Shown: piece after piece, positions 1-9,346 of the stretch
Layout: every line of letters begins with the position of its first letter
How positions within the stretch are numbered: position 1 is the stretch's first letter
Assembly: GCA_963664675.2 (NCBI GenBank)
Contig: CAXXLB010000009.1
Coordinates: 248,001-312,000, forward strand
Direction of reading: 5' to 3'
DNA: 64,000 nt
Origin: JASGMR01 sp963664675
GTDB taxonomy: Bacteria; Thermotogota; Thermotogae; Petrotogales; Kosmotogaceae
The notes under the pieces: model-generated
Told to the model about the DNA's origin: nothing
Databases searched by the model: none
Seen by the model: only the letters and a program-made list of their open reading frames with translations
Position numbers and translations under genes: made by a program

Positions 1-1112
1 TTAATCAATTCCTCAAAATTTGTAAAACCAGATAGAACACTTGATAACTGTCCGATGGACAATTCTATTTCAGGATTTTCTTCGCTTTTCTTAATATATA
101 ATACTCCATCATTTAATTCAATTACAAAAACTCCATTATTCCATTCACAATTTTTATCATTTATCTTGATAACGAGGGAAAAATTTTCACCATCGACTCT
201 CAATCCATTTAGACCAATTAAGTTTACAATTCTTATCATCGGAGTTTCTATAATTTTTCTTTTAACAAAATTATAATTCTTTACATATGGCCACAAAACG
301 AAATCGAGAGGGGCAATAAGAATAATTTTATCAAATTGAAGAGAAAGCCCTTTGAATATTTTAAAAATCATTTTTTTTACTTCTTCATTTTTATAGACGA
401 ATTCTCTTACAGTTAAAGATCCTTCTCCATCACTCACTTTTTGACCGTAGATAATATAACCCTGAACTTCACCTTCATTTTTAAATAGAATTAATTTTTT
501 TGAAACATCATTGGGCATCCAGAGTGTAAATTCTCTTTTCCAGTGTTCTTTATTTCTGGCTATGAAATTATATTTATCTGCGGTTAAATAATTCAATTCT
601 TCGATTAGTTTTTCATCAATTTCATCGATATTGGAATATTCTATAATCTCATATCCATCGCTTTTCAATTCAAAATCTTTAATTTCTCCGGACGGAACGA
701 TAAATTCTTTTCTTTCATCAAAAATTTCATATCCAAATTTTCTGTAAAAAGTCGCGCTGAAGGGATAAAGAACAGAAACGGGAATATTCTCACTGGTCAA
801 TAATTCAAAAGTTTTTTCCATCAAAAACTTTATTCCACCTTTGCCTCTATAAATGGAAGAAGAGCAAACGTTACCTATTCCACCCATCTTTATAACTGAA
901 TTTCTGAAGTTCATCTCTGTCTTAAGAATTATTAGAGAAGAAATCATTTTATCATTTTCAAAAGCTCCGAGTTTTATAACCGTATCATCTTTCAAAACAT
1001 CTTTCAGGTGTTCCGATACAGGAACGGAAATATCCCTTGAAACTGTAAAAGAAAAACTATTTAATTTATAAAATTCATCATAATCATCTATATTTAAAAA
1101 TTTTAATTTCAA
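1..1112 (-). CDS. Eis-like GNAT N-acetyltransferase, 3' end outside window
   Basis: The minus strand is open from about 1112 to the window edge, giving roughly 370 residues without a stop. The N-terminal domain reads like a GNAT acetyltransferase: the acetyl-CoA loop is visible as YRGKGGIKFLMEKTF, followed by FYRKFGYEIFDE. The later part resembles the second GNAT-like domain and the SCP2-like C-terminal domain of the Eis family (inference from layout; the segment near VIELNDGVLYIKKSEENP looks SCP2-like). The start chosen is TTG at 1112, 9 bases after the stop of the dipeptidase gene and behind an AGGTAAG sequence; no in-frame ATG lies nearby. Eis-family enzymes acetylate amines, often on drugs or peptides, but the substrate here is unknown. 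Probably co-transcribed with the upstream dipeptidase. Confidence 0.75.
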   Translation of the reverse strand, partial: MKLKFLNIDDYDEFYKLNSFSFTVSRDISVPVSEHLKDVLKDDTVIKLGAFENDKMISSLIILKTEMNFRNSVIKMGGIGNVCSSSIYRGKGGIKFLMEKTFELLTSENIPVSVLYPFSATFYRKFGYEIFDERKEFIVPSGEIKDFELKSDGYEIIEYSNIDEIDEKLIEELNYLTADKYNFIARNKEHWKREFTLWMPNDVSKKLILFKNEGEVQGYIIYGQKVSDGEGSLTVREFVYKNEEVKKMIFKIFKGLSLQFDKIILIAPLDFVLWPYVKNYNFVKRKIIETPMIRIVNLIGLNGLRVDGENFSLVIKINDKNCEWNNGVFVIELNDGVLYIKKSEENPEIELSIGQLSSVLSGFTNFEELI

Positions 1113-1121
1113 TATTCTTAC

Positions 1122-2507
1122 CTACTTCAATACCCTGTAAAGAAGCTGGGCATAAATTCTCGCGGCTATCATCAATTTGTCAATCTCTACGTATTCATCG
1201 GGCTTATGCGCAATATCCTCGTCATCGGGGAAGCAAATTCCAAATGCAACGGCATTTTTCACCGCTCTTGCATATGTTCCACCACCAATGGAAAATGGTT
1301 CGGAATCAAGCCCGGTCATTTCTTCATACACTTCTCTTAACAGAACAATGAGATCACTGTCCGGCGATACATACAAAGGTTCCCTATGATGCGATCCTTC
1401 GACTTCTATACCCTTAAGAGCTTCTTTTATTTGTGAATTTATCATTTTCTCATTAAAAAATATCGGATATCTTATGTTTATTACATATTCAAGTTCATTA
1501 TTTTTCAACTTCAAAGTTCCGGAATTAACCGTTAAAGGACCGGAAGTTTTGTCAGAACCAGATATACCAAGAGACTTGCCATCCATCTCGTATCCTAGTT
1601 TTTTATTTATTGTTTTAAAATATGAATTCAGTTTATCACTTGAAAAATCCAAAGATGCCAACAAATGAACCATTGCAGCCAATGAACTTATCCCGAGATG
1701 CGGCATAGAACCGTGCGCAGATTTTCCTTTGAAATGAACGGTTATCTCGTTTCCCTTGATTTCATAATCTAAAATAGCTTCATTATCCGGTTTAAAATCC
1801 TTTATGATTTGAAGATCTTCATCGGAAAAATTCTCTACGGCGGCATATGAATCCATTGCAACCATATTTGGTGCCTCGCCGCAATTCAAAGATTTCAATT
1901 TCAAACCGCCTTTCCAGTCATCAATTTTTGATTTAAATGAATAATTGACGATACCTTTTTCGGCATTAATAATTGGAAATCCGGCATCAGGTGAAACTGA
2001 CATTTCAGGTTCCTCTTCTTTATTCAAATAGTGAAGTATACCACCCCAGCCAGATTCTTCCTGAGTTCCCATGATCAACCTGACTCTGTTTTTTATAGGA
2101 ACACCGGAATCCTTTACTGCCTTCAATGCGTAAAGCGCTGCAACAATAGGGCCTTTATCATCCGCAGTACCCCTGCCATAAATTTTTCCATCTTCAATCT
2201 CCGCCTTGTAAGGTGGGTGTTCCCAACCTATACCCGCCGGAACAACATCGAGATGTCCCAAAACACCAAACAATTCTCCACTGTTCCCGTATTGGATATG
2301 ACCGGCATAATTATCAACATTTTTCGTTTCAAAACCGAGTTCTTTCCCCATTTCCAGCGCTTCTTTCAAAGCTTCAAGAGGACCTTCGCCAAAGGGAGCG
2401 CCTTCTTCCGGCTCTCCTTCATCAGATTTAATTTTAACCAATCTTTGAACTCCTTTAATTATATCTTCACGCATCGTAAGAACTATTTCATCAATCCTCT
2501 TCTCCAT
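1122..2507 (-). CDS. M20 family dipeptidase (PepV-like)
   Basis: A cytoplasmic zinc dipeptidase of the M20/PepV type, which splits dipeptides for amino-acid supply. Visible metal and catalytic motifs in order are GHLDVVPAG, GRGTADDKGP, GTQEESGWGG, SPDAGFP and, near the C-terminus, AHKPDEYV. The length of about 461 residues fits PepV (about 470). The start is ATG at 2507, because the GTG at 2516 lies inside the Shine-Dalgarno GGGGTG, which is correctly spaced (6 bases) for the ATG. It follows the mannose-1-phosphate guanylyltransferase gene by only a few bases, so the two are probably one transcript. The exact dipeptide preference cannot be read from the sequence. Confidence 0.9.
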   Translation of the reverse strand: MEKRIDEIVLTMREDIIKGVQRLVKIKSDEGEPEEGAPFGEGPLEALKEALEMGKELGFETKNVDNYAGHIQYGNSGELFGVLGHLDVVPAGIGWEHPPYKAEIEDGKIYGRGTADDKGPIVAALYALKAVKDSGVPIKNRVRLIMGTQEESGWGGILHYLNKEEEPEMSVSPDAGFPIINAEKGIVNYSFKSKIDDWKGGLKLKSLNCGEAPNMVAMDSYAAVENFSDEDLQIIKDFKPDNEAILDYEIKGNEITVHFKGKSAHGSMPHLGISSLAAMVHLLASLDFSSDKLNSYFKTINKKLGYEMDGKSLGISGSDKTSGPLTVNSGTLKLKNNELEYVINIRYPIFFNEKMINSQIKEALKGIEVEGSHHREPLYVSPDSDLIVLLREVYEEMTGLDSEPFSIGGGTYARAVKNAVAFGICFPDDEDIAHKPDEYVEIDKLMIAARIYAQLLYRVLK

Positions 2508-2521
2508 ATTTTTCACCCCAT

Positions 2522-3523
2522 TTATAATATTTTTTTTACATTTTGAGTTTTGTTTATATCGGAAATAAGTATTCCCTCTTCAGAAACCACAACGACAACA
2601 TTACTTAAATTAGTAATTCCAACCACCTTATCCATATAATTGATTAATAAGCTGTTTGAAACTTCATTTAATTTGAATTTCCCGATAACGGCATTTCCCA
2701 CAGAATCCTTTTTTTCCAGATCGTAAACCGAAAACCAACTTCCCACGTCATTCCAGTAAAAATTTCCCGAAATGACCTCTACATTTGTTGACTTCTCCAT
2801 TATCCCAAAATCTATCGATATCGAGGGTAATTTAGAATATATCTCTTCAAATTTTTCCGGATTATTCAGATAATCCAGATACCCCTGATAAACATCCGGT
2901 ATTCGTTTCTGAACAGCATTTATCAAAACTTTCTTTTTCCATATAAACATACCCGAATTCCAGTAAAAATTTTTGGACATTATATAAGCTCTGGCCATTT
3001 CTAAATCAGGCTTTTCATGAAACATCTTAACTTTATAAATATTGTTTTCTCCGTTTATTAATTCTCCACGTTCAATATATCCATATCCTGTGTTTGGCTC
3101 ATTCGGTGAAACACCTATTGTAATCAATTCATCGTATTTTTTAGCCTCTTCTATTGCAGCGAGTATAGTTTTTTGAAATAAATCGATATCCTTAATTATG
3201 TGGTCCGCCGGAAGAACAACCATAATATCATCTTCATTCATTCCCGCAGAGCCGAAAACTATGGCAGGGCCCGTGTTTTTCCTCGCGGGTTCTGAAATAA
3301 TATTTTCTTTTGGAAAATCTCTCAAATATCTATGAAAAAGCTCAAATTGGTCCTTTGTAGTAATTATAAATATTTCATCAACAATATTTTTTACTCTGTC
3401 TATGGTTTTTTCAATCATCATTCTCTGAGACCCAAAACAATGAAATTGTTTTGGCTTCTCATCAGTACTCAGTGGCCACAATCTTTCACCGACGCCACCC
3501 GCCATTATCAATGCTTTGACCAT
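2522..3523 (-). CDS. manC: Mannose-1-phosphate guanylyltransferase
   Basis: Makes GDP-mannose from mannose-1-phosphate and GTP, for exopolysaccharide or glycan synthesis. The nucleotidyltransferase signature MAGGVGERLWPLS followed by KPKQF is at the N-terminus, with FYWNSGMFIW and FYWNDVGSW further on, as expected for the family. It is about 333 residues, the size of stand-alone GMP pyrophosphorylases without a fused phosphomannose isomerase domain. The start is ATG at 3523, behind AAGGGGTG; the GTG at 3532 is part of that ribosome binding site. A separate class I mannose-6-phosphate isomerase lies at 40139, so two GDP-mannose steps are present in the window. It could in principle act on another hexose phosphate. 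Confidence 0.88.
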   Translation of the reverse strand: MVKALIMAGGVGERLWPLSTDEKPKQFHCFGSQRMMIEKTIDRVKNIVDEIFIITTKDQFELFHRYLRDFPKENIISEPARKNTGPAIVFGSAGMNEDDIMVVLPADHIIKDIDLFQKTILAAIEEAKKYDELITIGVSPNEPNTGYGYIERGELINGENNIYKVKMFHEKPDLEMARAYIMSKNFYWNSGMFIWKKKVLINAVQKRIPDVYQGYLDYLNNPEKFEEIYSKLPSISIDFGIMEKSTNVEVISGNFYWNDVGSWFSVYDLEKKDSVGNAVIGKFKLNEVSNSLLINYMDKVVGITNLSNVVVVVSEEGILISDINKTQNVKKIL

Positions 3524-3558
3524 AGAGATCACACCCCTTCGCAGAGTTTTTCCTTACA

Positions 3559-3564
3559 ATTTTA
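3559..3564 (-). promoter_or_regulatory. Possible extended -10 for manC
   Basis: On the minus strand TGATAAAAT lies about 36 bases before the manC start, in a 78-base gap after the winged-helix gene. It fits an extended -10 element (TGnTAnAAT). No clear -35 is seen, and the AT-rich composition makes chance matches common. Confidence 0.3.
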
Positions 3565-3610
3565 TCATTTAAAAATACAAAATAGAAATCAATTGCGGAT
3601 TTTATCCTGT

Positions 3611-4708
3611 TTACTTATTAAAAAAATCCGAAAGAATTTTACTTATCTTTTCTATAAAAGCTTTAGAGGAAAACTGATAAGTCAATTTTCGACCCAGTTC
3701 TATATTGATTATATTTGCCGAAAGCAAAAAACCCACGGCAAAATTTATTTCATCCATAGTCATTCCCAATCTATCGGAAATTTCTCTTTTCTCGGATTCG
3801 TTGTTATCCAAAAATTTGAGTATTTTAAGTGTCTTTTCATTTGAAAGATTTGAAAAAACTTTTGTTAAAATAGATTCGGGATTTTGCTTTATGCTGATAT
3901 TTTTAGCCAGATTATATCCGATAATCAAGAGTATCCTTTCATTATTTTTGAATGTTTCCTCTTCTTCGTCTTTCTTAGAAATCAGGATATCCCTGTATAA
4001 ATCAAAAAAATAATTTGCATAGATACCTATTTCCTGACTTTCTTCCAGGACTGCAGAGATATCCATTAAAAACAAACTTTTTATATAATTATCCCCCAGC
4101 TTTTTTATATTCTGTTTTATTAAATCACTGTAGTCGACATTTATCTGAACGAATTCTTTTCCCCTCTCTTTAAAAAAATTATCGTAATAAAAATTGATTA
4201 TTTTTATCATATCTTCCTTTGTTTCTTCAGGATTATCGAGAAAATCAAGAATATAAGATTTCTGAAAAGCGTTCAGCGTTTTCAAATCCTTGAGAAACAG
4301 TATTTTTTCTCTGTCATCATCAAATAAACTGTCTTTAATATCTTCGATAGGGTTCGAATTGGCAACAAATCCCAATATACTTTTTACAATCTCTTTAGCC
4401 GGAAGAGCAGATAAATATTCATTAACTTTTTCAATAGTATCGATATCGTTGAAATAAAAATCGAATGTGAAACCTTGAAATATTGGAATTTCCTTTATAA
4501 ATTTTTTTTGAATATCCAGGATATAATTGGGTAACTTAAGGCTATTTTCTTCCACCCAATATTGTATGTACTCATCTTTTTTATATCCAATACCGTAAGT
4601 TTCAGAAGCAATTTTATTGATATAATCGTTGTTCATCATCCTGACTATCGATGTCAGCAAATCAACCATTGGGTTGCTTTTAATAACTATCTTATCCGCC
4701 AAAGACAT
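3611..4708 (-). CDS. Uncharacterised protein with C-terminal winged-helix domain
   Basis: About 365 residues, not recognised with certainty. The N-terminal 270 residues are helical and acidic with no catalytic motif I can name. The last 90 residues read as a winged helix-turn-helix of the ArsR/MarR kind (SNEKTLKILKFLDNN, then EISDRLGMTMDEI, then a wing ending in LTYQFSSKAF). The layout resembles DUF5937/ArsR-type two-part regulators, so a DNA-binding role is inferred. Start ATG at 4708 is preceded by GGGGTGA with 6-base spacing; the GTG at 4717 sits inside that ribosome binding site. It begins 12 bases after smpB and is probably the last gene of the long minus-strand operon, but nothing shows what it regulates. 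Confidence 0.65.
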   Translation of the reverse strand: MSLADKIVIKSNPMVDLLTSIVRMMNNDYINKIASETYGIGYKKDEYIQYWVEENSLKLPNYILDIQKKFIKEIPIFQGFTFDFYFNDIDTIEKVNEYLSALPAKEIVKSILGFVANSNPIEDIKDSLFDDDREKILFLKDLKTLNAFQKSYILDFLDNPEETKEDMIKIINFYYDNFFKERGKEFVQINVDYSDLIKQNIKKLGDNYIKSLFLMDISAVLEESQEIGIYANYFFDLYRDILISKKDEEEETFKNNERILLIIGYNLAKNISIKQNPESILTKVFSNLSNEKTLKILKFLDNNESEKREISDRLGMTMDEINFAVGFLLSANIINIELGRKLTYQFSSKAFIEKISKILSDFFNK

Positions 4709-4720
4709 CCGGATCACCCC

Positions 4721-5161
4721 TCAATATTCTATTCTTCTCAACTTCCTTTCTGTGTCCCTTTTTTGTATTGTTTCTCTTTTATCGTATAATTTTTTCCCCT
4801 TAGCCAAAGCAACTTCCACTTTCGCTTTCCCTTTATCATTAAAATATATTTTCACGGGGATCAACGTCAGACCCTTTTCCATCAACTTCTGTTTTATCTT
4901 TAAAATTTCTTTTTTGTGCATGAGAAGTTTTCTTTTTCTTTTTGGATCATGATTCCATATATTACCCTGGTTATAAGGAGTAATATTGGATTCCAACAAA
5001 AACACCTCATTTCCTTCAATCTTGCAATAGGACTCATTTAGTGAGACGGCACCTTCTCTTAAAGACTTAACTTCCGTTCCTTTTAAAGACAATCCCGCTT
5101 CCCATTTCTCAAGCAAAAAATATTGAAATCTGGCTTTTCGATTTGTAACAACTGTTTTCAT
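4721..5161 (-). CDS. smpB: SsrA-binding protein SmpB
   Basis: RNA-binding partner of tmRNA in trans-translation, which rescues stalled ribosomes. Family features are visible: the core with GLSLKGTEVKSLREG, the segment ITPYNQGNIWNHDP, and the basic tail LYDKRETIQKRDTERKLRR that reaches into the ribosomal decoding centre. At 146 residues the length is normal. The ATG overlaps the uvrB stop by 4 bases, which implies translational coupling. No tmRNA gene is in the window. Confidence 0.97.
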   Translation of the reverse strand: MKTVVTNRKARFQYFLLEKWEAGLSLKGTEVKSLREGAVSLNESYCKIEGNEVFLLESNITPYNQGNIWNHDPKRKRKLLMHKKEILKIKQKLMEKGLTLIPVKIYFNDKGKAKVEVALAKGKKLYDKRETIQKRDTERKLRRIEY

Positions 5162-7161
5162 TTTGCATCACCTTTTTTAATATTTCGTTTGGCCTTATAC
5201 AGCTCATCTCTCAACGTGGCCGCATCTTCAAATCTCAGTTCACTCGATGCCCTCAACATTTCTTCTTCAAGTATAGCAGCATAGTCATCAGTTTCCAAAC
5301 TTTCTTTGAGTGCAAAAATTCCACCCATATATTTATCCTTGGCTTCTTCTTCTTTTTCATTATCTGAGATGAACTCTGAAAAAACATTATCGTAAATAGG
5401 TTTTTTAATAGATTCCGGTATGATTCCATTGAGTTCATTGTATAGAACCTGTTTTTCTCTTCTCCGGTTCGTTTCATTTATAGCCCTTTCCATCGATCCG
5501 GTTATTCTGTCTGCATATAACAGTACTTTACCATTTACGTTTCTAGCAGCTCTCCCTATCGTTTGAATAAGAGTGATTTCAGATCTTAAAAATCCTTCTT
5601 TATCGGCATCCATAATAGCGACTAAAGAAACTTCCGGCAGATCAAGACCCTCTCTCAGAAGATTAACACCTACAACAACATCTATCGTTCCTTCCCTGAG
5701 TTGTTTGAGCACCTCGGCTCTTTCAATTGTATCGAGTTCCGAATGTAGATATTCAGATTTTATACCCATTTCATTCAAATAAGTACTCATCATTTCGGCT
5801 GTTTTTTTCGTCAGTACAGTAACCAGAGCCCTTTCTTTTCTATTTAAAACTTTCTCCATTTCATCTATGAAATCATCGACCTGATTCTCCGTAGGCTTCA
5901 CTACAACTTCCGGGTCAACCAGACCAGTAGGCCTTATAACCTGATCCACGATTTGAGTTGAATTATCGAGCTCAAAATCTCCTGGAGTTGCTGAAACAAA
6001 GATCACCTGGCCCATTCTTTTTAATATTTCCTCGAACTTCAACGGTCTGTTATCAAAAGCAGAGGGAATTCTGAATCCATATTCAACCAGATTCTTTTTT
6101 CTCGAATAATCCCCTTTATACATTGCCCGGAGTTGAGGGACAGCAACATGTGATTCGTCAATAATACAAATATAATCTTTATCAAAATAATTCATTAAAG
6201 TGAAAGGAGGATCTCCTGGATTTCTTCCGTCAAAGAACCGTGAATAGTTTTCTATCCCCGAACAATACCCCATAGTGGACAACATTTCTATATCATATAT
6301 GGTTCTCTGTTTTAATCTCTGGGCTTCGAGAAGTTTACCGTTCGATTCGAGTTCTTTTACTCTCGCATTCAACTCGGCTTCGATTGCCTTCAAGGATTTA
6401 TTGATTTTCTCTTCCGGTGTTACGAATTCTTTAGCAGGATAAATAGTGATCTTATCTAGCTCTTCAATTTTACTCCTGTTGACATAATCGAAAGTTGTTA
6501 TCTTCTCTATTTCATTATCGAAAAAATAAACTCTTATTCCGTATTCTTCATAAGGTGGATAAACTTCAAAAACATCTCCCTTAATATGAAAAACACCTGC
6601 AGAAGCAATATCCTCAGATCTGTTGTATTGAATTGCCACCAATCTTTTTGTCAGTTCTTTTCTCGTTATCGTATTTCCAACCTCAAGATTTATATTCAAT
6701 CCCCTGAAATCATCGGGATTACCACTGGCATAAATGGCAGAAACACTTGCCGCAACAACGGTATCATTTCTCGTTAAAACACTTTTTAATGCGGATATTC
6801 TCATTCTTTCAATAGTCTCATTTATCTGTGCGTCTTTTTCAATATACATATCTTTGGAAGGTATATACGCTTCCGGTTGATAATAATCGTAATAACTGAT
6901 AAACAACTCGATTTTATTATTTTTGAAGAAACCTCTGAATTCTCTGAATAGTTGTGTGACAAGAGTTTTATTTGGAGAAATTACAAGCGCAGGTCTCTGG
7001 ACTCTCTGAAGAACGTTGGCTATGGTGAACGTTTTTCCGGAACCTGTGACACCCAATAAAGTTTGATATTTGTCCCCTCTATTCAGACCTTCTGCCAATT
7101 TCTCTATTGCCTGTTCCTGATCACCCTGAGGTATCATCTTTGTAGTCAATTCAAAAATCAT
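5158..7161 (-). CDS. uvrB: UvrABC system protein B (excision nuclease helicase subunit)
   Basis: Damage-verification helicase of nucleotide excision repair; loads on DNA with UvrA and recruits UvrC. Seen in order: Walker A GVTGSGKT near residue 38, the beta-hairpin region with YYDYYQPEAYIP near 90, Walker B-type IIDESH near 330, helicase motifs VGVNLLREGLD and QTIGRAARN, and the C-terminal UVR domain with FEDAATLRDEL. The length of 667 residues is typical. Its start codon shares one base with the stop of pth (TAATG), and its stop overlaps smpB, so it belongs to a tightly packed operon. Confidence 0.98.
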   Translation of the reverse strand: MIFELTTKMIPQGDQEQAIEKLAEGLNRGDKYQTLLGVTGSGKTFTIANVLQRVQRPALVISPNKTLVTQLFREFRGFFKNNKIELFISYYDYYQPEAYIPSKDMYIEKDAQINETIERMRISALKSVLTRNDTVVAASVSAIYASGNPDDFRGLNINLEVGNTITRKELTKRLVAIQYNRSEDIASAGVFHIKGDVFEVYPPYEEYGIRVYFFDNEIEKITTFDYVNRSKIEELDKITIYPAKEFVTPEEKINKSLKAIEAELNARVKELESNGKLLEAQRLKQRTIYDIEMLSTMGYCSGIENYSRFFDGRNPGDPPFTLMNYFDKDYICIIDESHVAVPQLRAMYKGDYSRKKNLVEYGFRIPSAFDNRPLKFEEILKRMGQVIFVSATPGDFELDNSTQIVDQVIRPTGLVDPEVVVKPTENQVDDFIDEMEKVLNRKERALVTVLTKKTAEMMSTYLNEMGIKSEYLHSELDTIERAEVLKQLREGTIDVVVGVNLLREGLDLPEVSLVAIMDADKEGFLRSEITLIQTIGRAARNVNGKVLLYADRITGSMERAINETNRRREKQVLYNELNGIIPESIKKPIYDNVFSEFISDNEKEEEAKDKYMGGIFALKESLETDDYAAILEEEMLRASSELRFEDAATLRDELYKAKRNIKKGDAK

Positions 7162-7730
7162 TACAGAATCTCTCCATTGTAATTGTTCATAACCTTATCG
7201 ATACTGTTTTTTAAAATATCTGCTGTCGCTTCGATTGATTTATCTATAACTTTCCATAGTATTTGTAAGTCATCGTTACTGAACTCTCCCAGAACATATC
7301 CGATTAAATCTTCATTATCGCTAAGTGGACCAATTCCTATTCTTATTCTCTTAAAAAATTCAGTGTTGATGTAGTTAATAACAGATTTAAGTCCATTGTG
7401 CCCTCCGGCACTACCCTTTTTTCTTATTCTTATCCTTCCAAGGTTCAGCCATATATCATCGTAAACAAGTAACATATCTTCCGGTAACAAATCGTTAGAA
7501 AACAATAGGTCTTTCACAGCCAAACCACTCAGATTCATAAAAGTCATAGGTTTGGCAAGAATAACAGATTTCCCCTCTATTTCTCCCATGAAGGATTCAT
7601 ACAATTTTGTTGTTTTAATTTTTTTAAATTTAAACTTCTCAACTATTCTATCCACGTAAAGGAAACCCACGTTATGCCTGGTGAATACATAACGTGGGCC
7701 TGGATTTCCCAATCCTATTATTAATTTCAT
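7161..7730 (-). CDS. pth: Peptidyl-tRNA hydrolase
   Basis: Releases tRNA from prematurely dropped peptidyl-tRNA in the cytoplasm. The N-terminus GLGNPGPRYVFTRHNVGF carries the catalytic His of the family; FMNLSG, VYDDI (conserved Asp) and SAGGHNGLKS follow. At 189 residues it has normal length. It is joined by one-base TAATG overlaps to rplY upstream and uvrB downstream. A pairing of rplY (CTC) with pth, and of both with prs and glmU, is common in bacteria. Confidence 0.97.
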   Translation of the reverse strand: MKLIIGLGNPGPRYVFTRHNVGFLYVDRIVEKFKFKKIKTTKLYESFMGEIEGKSVILAKPMTFMNLSGLAVKDLLFSNDLLPEDMLLVYDDIWLNLGRIRIRKKGSAGGHNGLKSVINYINTEFFKRIRIGIGPLSDNEDLIGYVLGEFSNDDLQILWKVIDKSIEATADILKNSIDKVMNNYNGEIL

Positions 7731-8371
7731 TATTTTTCAGACGTTTCTTCTTCGCTTCCTTCCTGTTCTTTAATTGTTTCTACTTCTACACCTTCGCCTT
7801 CTTCGGAAACTTCCGCTTCAGCCATTAATTTTGGATGTTCCAAAATTGCAACTACTTCGTCTTCTTCAAGTCTAAGTCTGAAGCCTTCGGGAATTTTCAA
7901 ATCCTTGATTAATATATGATCATCAATATCCATTCCACTGATATCAACGACTATTTCATCAATAATATCCTTTGGAAGAATCGAAACTGGAATTTCATTA
8001 TGAATTATATGGAATTTGCCACCCTTTTCAATTCCTGTGGGTTCGCCTTCGAACTTTAAAGGAATATTGACTTCCATTCTATGTCCTTTAGCAGGAACAA
8101 AAAAATCAAGATGAATCAAACCATCCTTAACTTTGTGTCTCTGGATAGATTTTAAAAACGCATGATGACTTTCTCCATTCACTTTAATTTCAAACGGAGT
8201 TGTTTCGGCTACATTATTAATAAATTTTCTAATTTCTACCAGATCTAATTCGATAGGCGTTGATTCAATATCCGGACCATAAATAACAGCGGGAAGAACA
8301 TTTTCCTCTAAAAGATGCTTCGCTTTTTTATTCGTATCTCTTTTTTTTGCTTCAATGGTTCTAACTTGCAT
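7730..8371 (-). CDS. rplY: Ribosomal protein bL25, long CTC form
   Basis: 5S-rRNA-binding ribosomal protein of the long CTC type (213 residues). The N-terminal L25 domain shows EENVLPAVIYGPDIESTPIEL; the beta-rich C-terminal TL5-type domain follows, with VNIPLKFEGEPTGIEKGG. The tail is strongly acidic (glutamate-rich), as in many CTC proteins. It sits in the canonical prs-ctc-pth order and has a GGAGG ribosome binding site. Confidence 0.95.
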   Translation of the reverse strand: MQVRTIEAKKRDTNKKAKHLLEENVLPAVIYGPDIESTPIELDLVEIRKFINNVAETTPFEIKVNGESHHAFLKSIQRHKVKDGLIHLDFFVPAKGHRMEVNIPLKFEGEPTGIEKGGKFHIIHNEIPVSILPKDIIDEIVVDISGMDIDDHILIKDLKIPEGFRLRLEEDEVVAILEHPKLMAEAEVSEEGEGVEVETIKEQEGSEEETSEK

Positions 8372-8383
8372 TTAAATCCTCCT

Positions 8384-9334
8384 CTATTCAAACATGATAC
8401 TGATTGATTCATTATTATAAACCCTTGAAATTGCTTCGCTCAAAAGTTCCGCAAGAGATACAACATGAAATTTATCAGGTAACTCTGCATGAGGTATTGT
8501 ATCAGTAATAAACACTCCATCTATTACGGAATTTTGAATTAATTCTTTGGCCTCTCCAGAAAGAACTCCATGGGTTGCACAACAGTAAATTTTCTCCACA
8601 CCCTTACTTTTTATAATGCTTGCCCCTTCTGCCAAAGAACGGCCGGTGTCTATTATATCATCAAAAAAGATAGCTGTCTTGACTTTTCTCAAATCTCCTA
8701 TTACGTTAACTATTTCAACAAAATTATCTTTAGGTCTTCTTTTATCGAGAATTGCTAAAGGTATTCCAAGTTTTGTAGCAAATTTATTCGCTCTTTTTAC
8801 TCCTCCGACATCAGGCGAAACAACAACACAATTTTCAAGGCAGACAAAACTATTTGAAATATAATCTGAAAAAACCGGAAAACTGTATAAATTGTCAACG
8901 GGAATATCGAAAAAACCCTGAATCTGCTCGGAATGGAGATCTATCGTTAATAATCTTGACAAACCCGCTTCCGTCAACAAATTTGCAACCAATTTTGCAG
9001 TGATAGGATCTCTTCCCCGGGCCTTTCTATCCTGCCTTGCATATCCATAATACGGAATCACAGCATTGATAGATTTTGCAGAGGCCCTTTTAAAAGCATC
9101 AATTGCAATAAACAGTTCCATCAAATTTTCATTCACAGGCCCACACGTAGACTGTATTATAAAAACGTGTCTCCCTCTAACAGTCTCATTCACTTTAATA
9201 TTTATCTCGCCGTCTGAAAAAGTTGAAAACTGACAATTTCCCAACGGAACTCCCAAATATTCTGAGATTTTTTTCGCTAATCCAACATTTGAAGATCCAG
9301 AAAAAATTTTCATTTCTCTGTCGTTAAATGACAT
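8384..9334 (-). CDS. prs: Ribose-phosphate pyrophosphokinase
   Basis: Makes PRPP from ribose 5-phosphate and ATP, feeding purine, pyrimidine, NAD and amino-acid synthesis. Family motifs visible are SDGEINIKVNETVRG, the flexible loop YYGYARQDRKARGRDPI, the cation region TIDLHSEQIQGFF, SPDVGGVKRA and the PRPP loop FFDDIIDTGRS. The length, 316 residues, is standard. It lies between glmU and rplY with short gaps, in the order glmU-prs-ctc known from many bacteria. Confidence 0.98.
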   Translation of the reverse strand: MSFNDREMKIFSGSSNVGLAKKISEYLGVPLGNCQFSTFSDGEINIKVNETVRGRHVFIIQSTCGPVNENLMELFIAIDAFKRASAKSINAVIPYYGYARQDRKARGRDPITAKLVANLLTEAGLSRLLTIDLHSEQIQGFFDIPVDNLYSFPVFSDYISNSFVCLENCVVVSPDVGGVKRANKFATKLGIPLAILDKRRPKDNFVEIVNVIGDLRKVKTAIFFDDIIDTGRSLAEGASIIKSKGVEKIYCCATHGVLSGEAKELIQNSVIDGVFITDTIPHAELPDKFHVVSLAELLSEAISRVYNNESISIMFE

Positions 9335-9346
9335 ATAAAGCCTCCA

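Noticed and set aside
2031..2546. 171-codon plus-strand frame opposite the dipeptidase gene
   Set aside because: It is antisense to a gene with all M20 motifs, has no ribosome binding site and no protein-like motif. It is a shadow frame.
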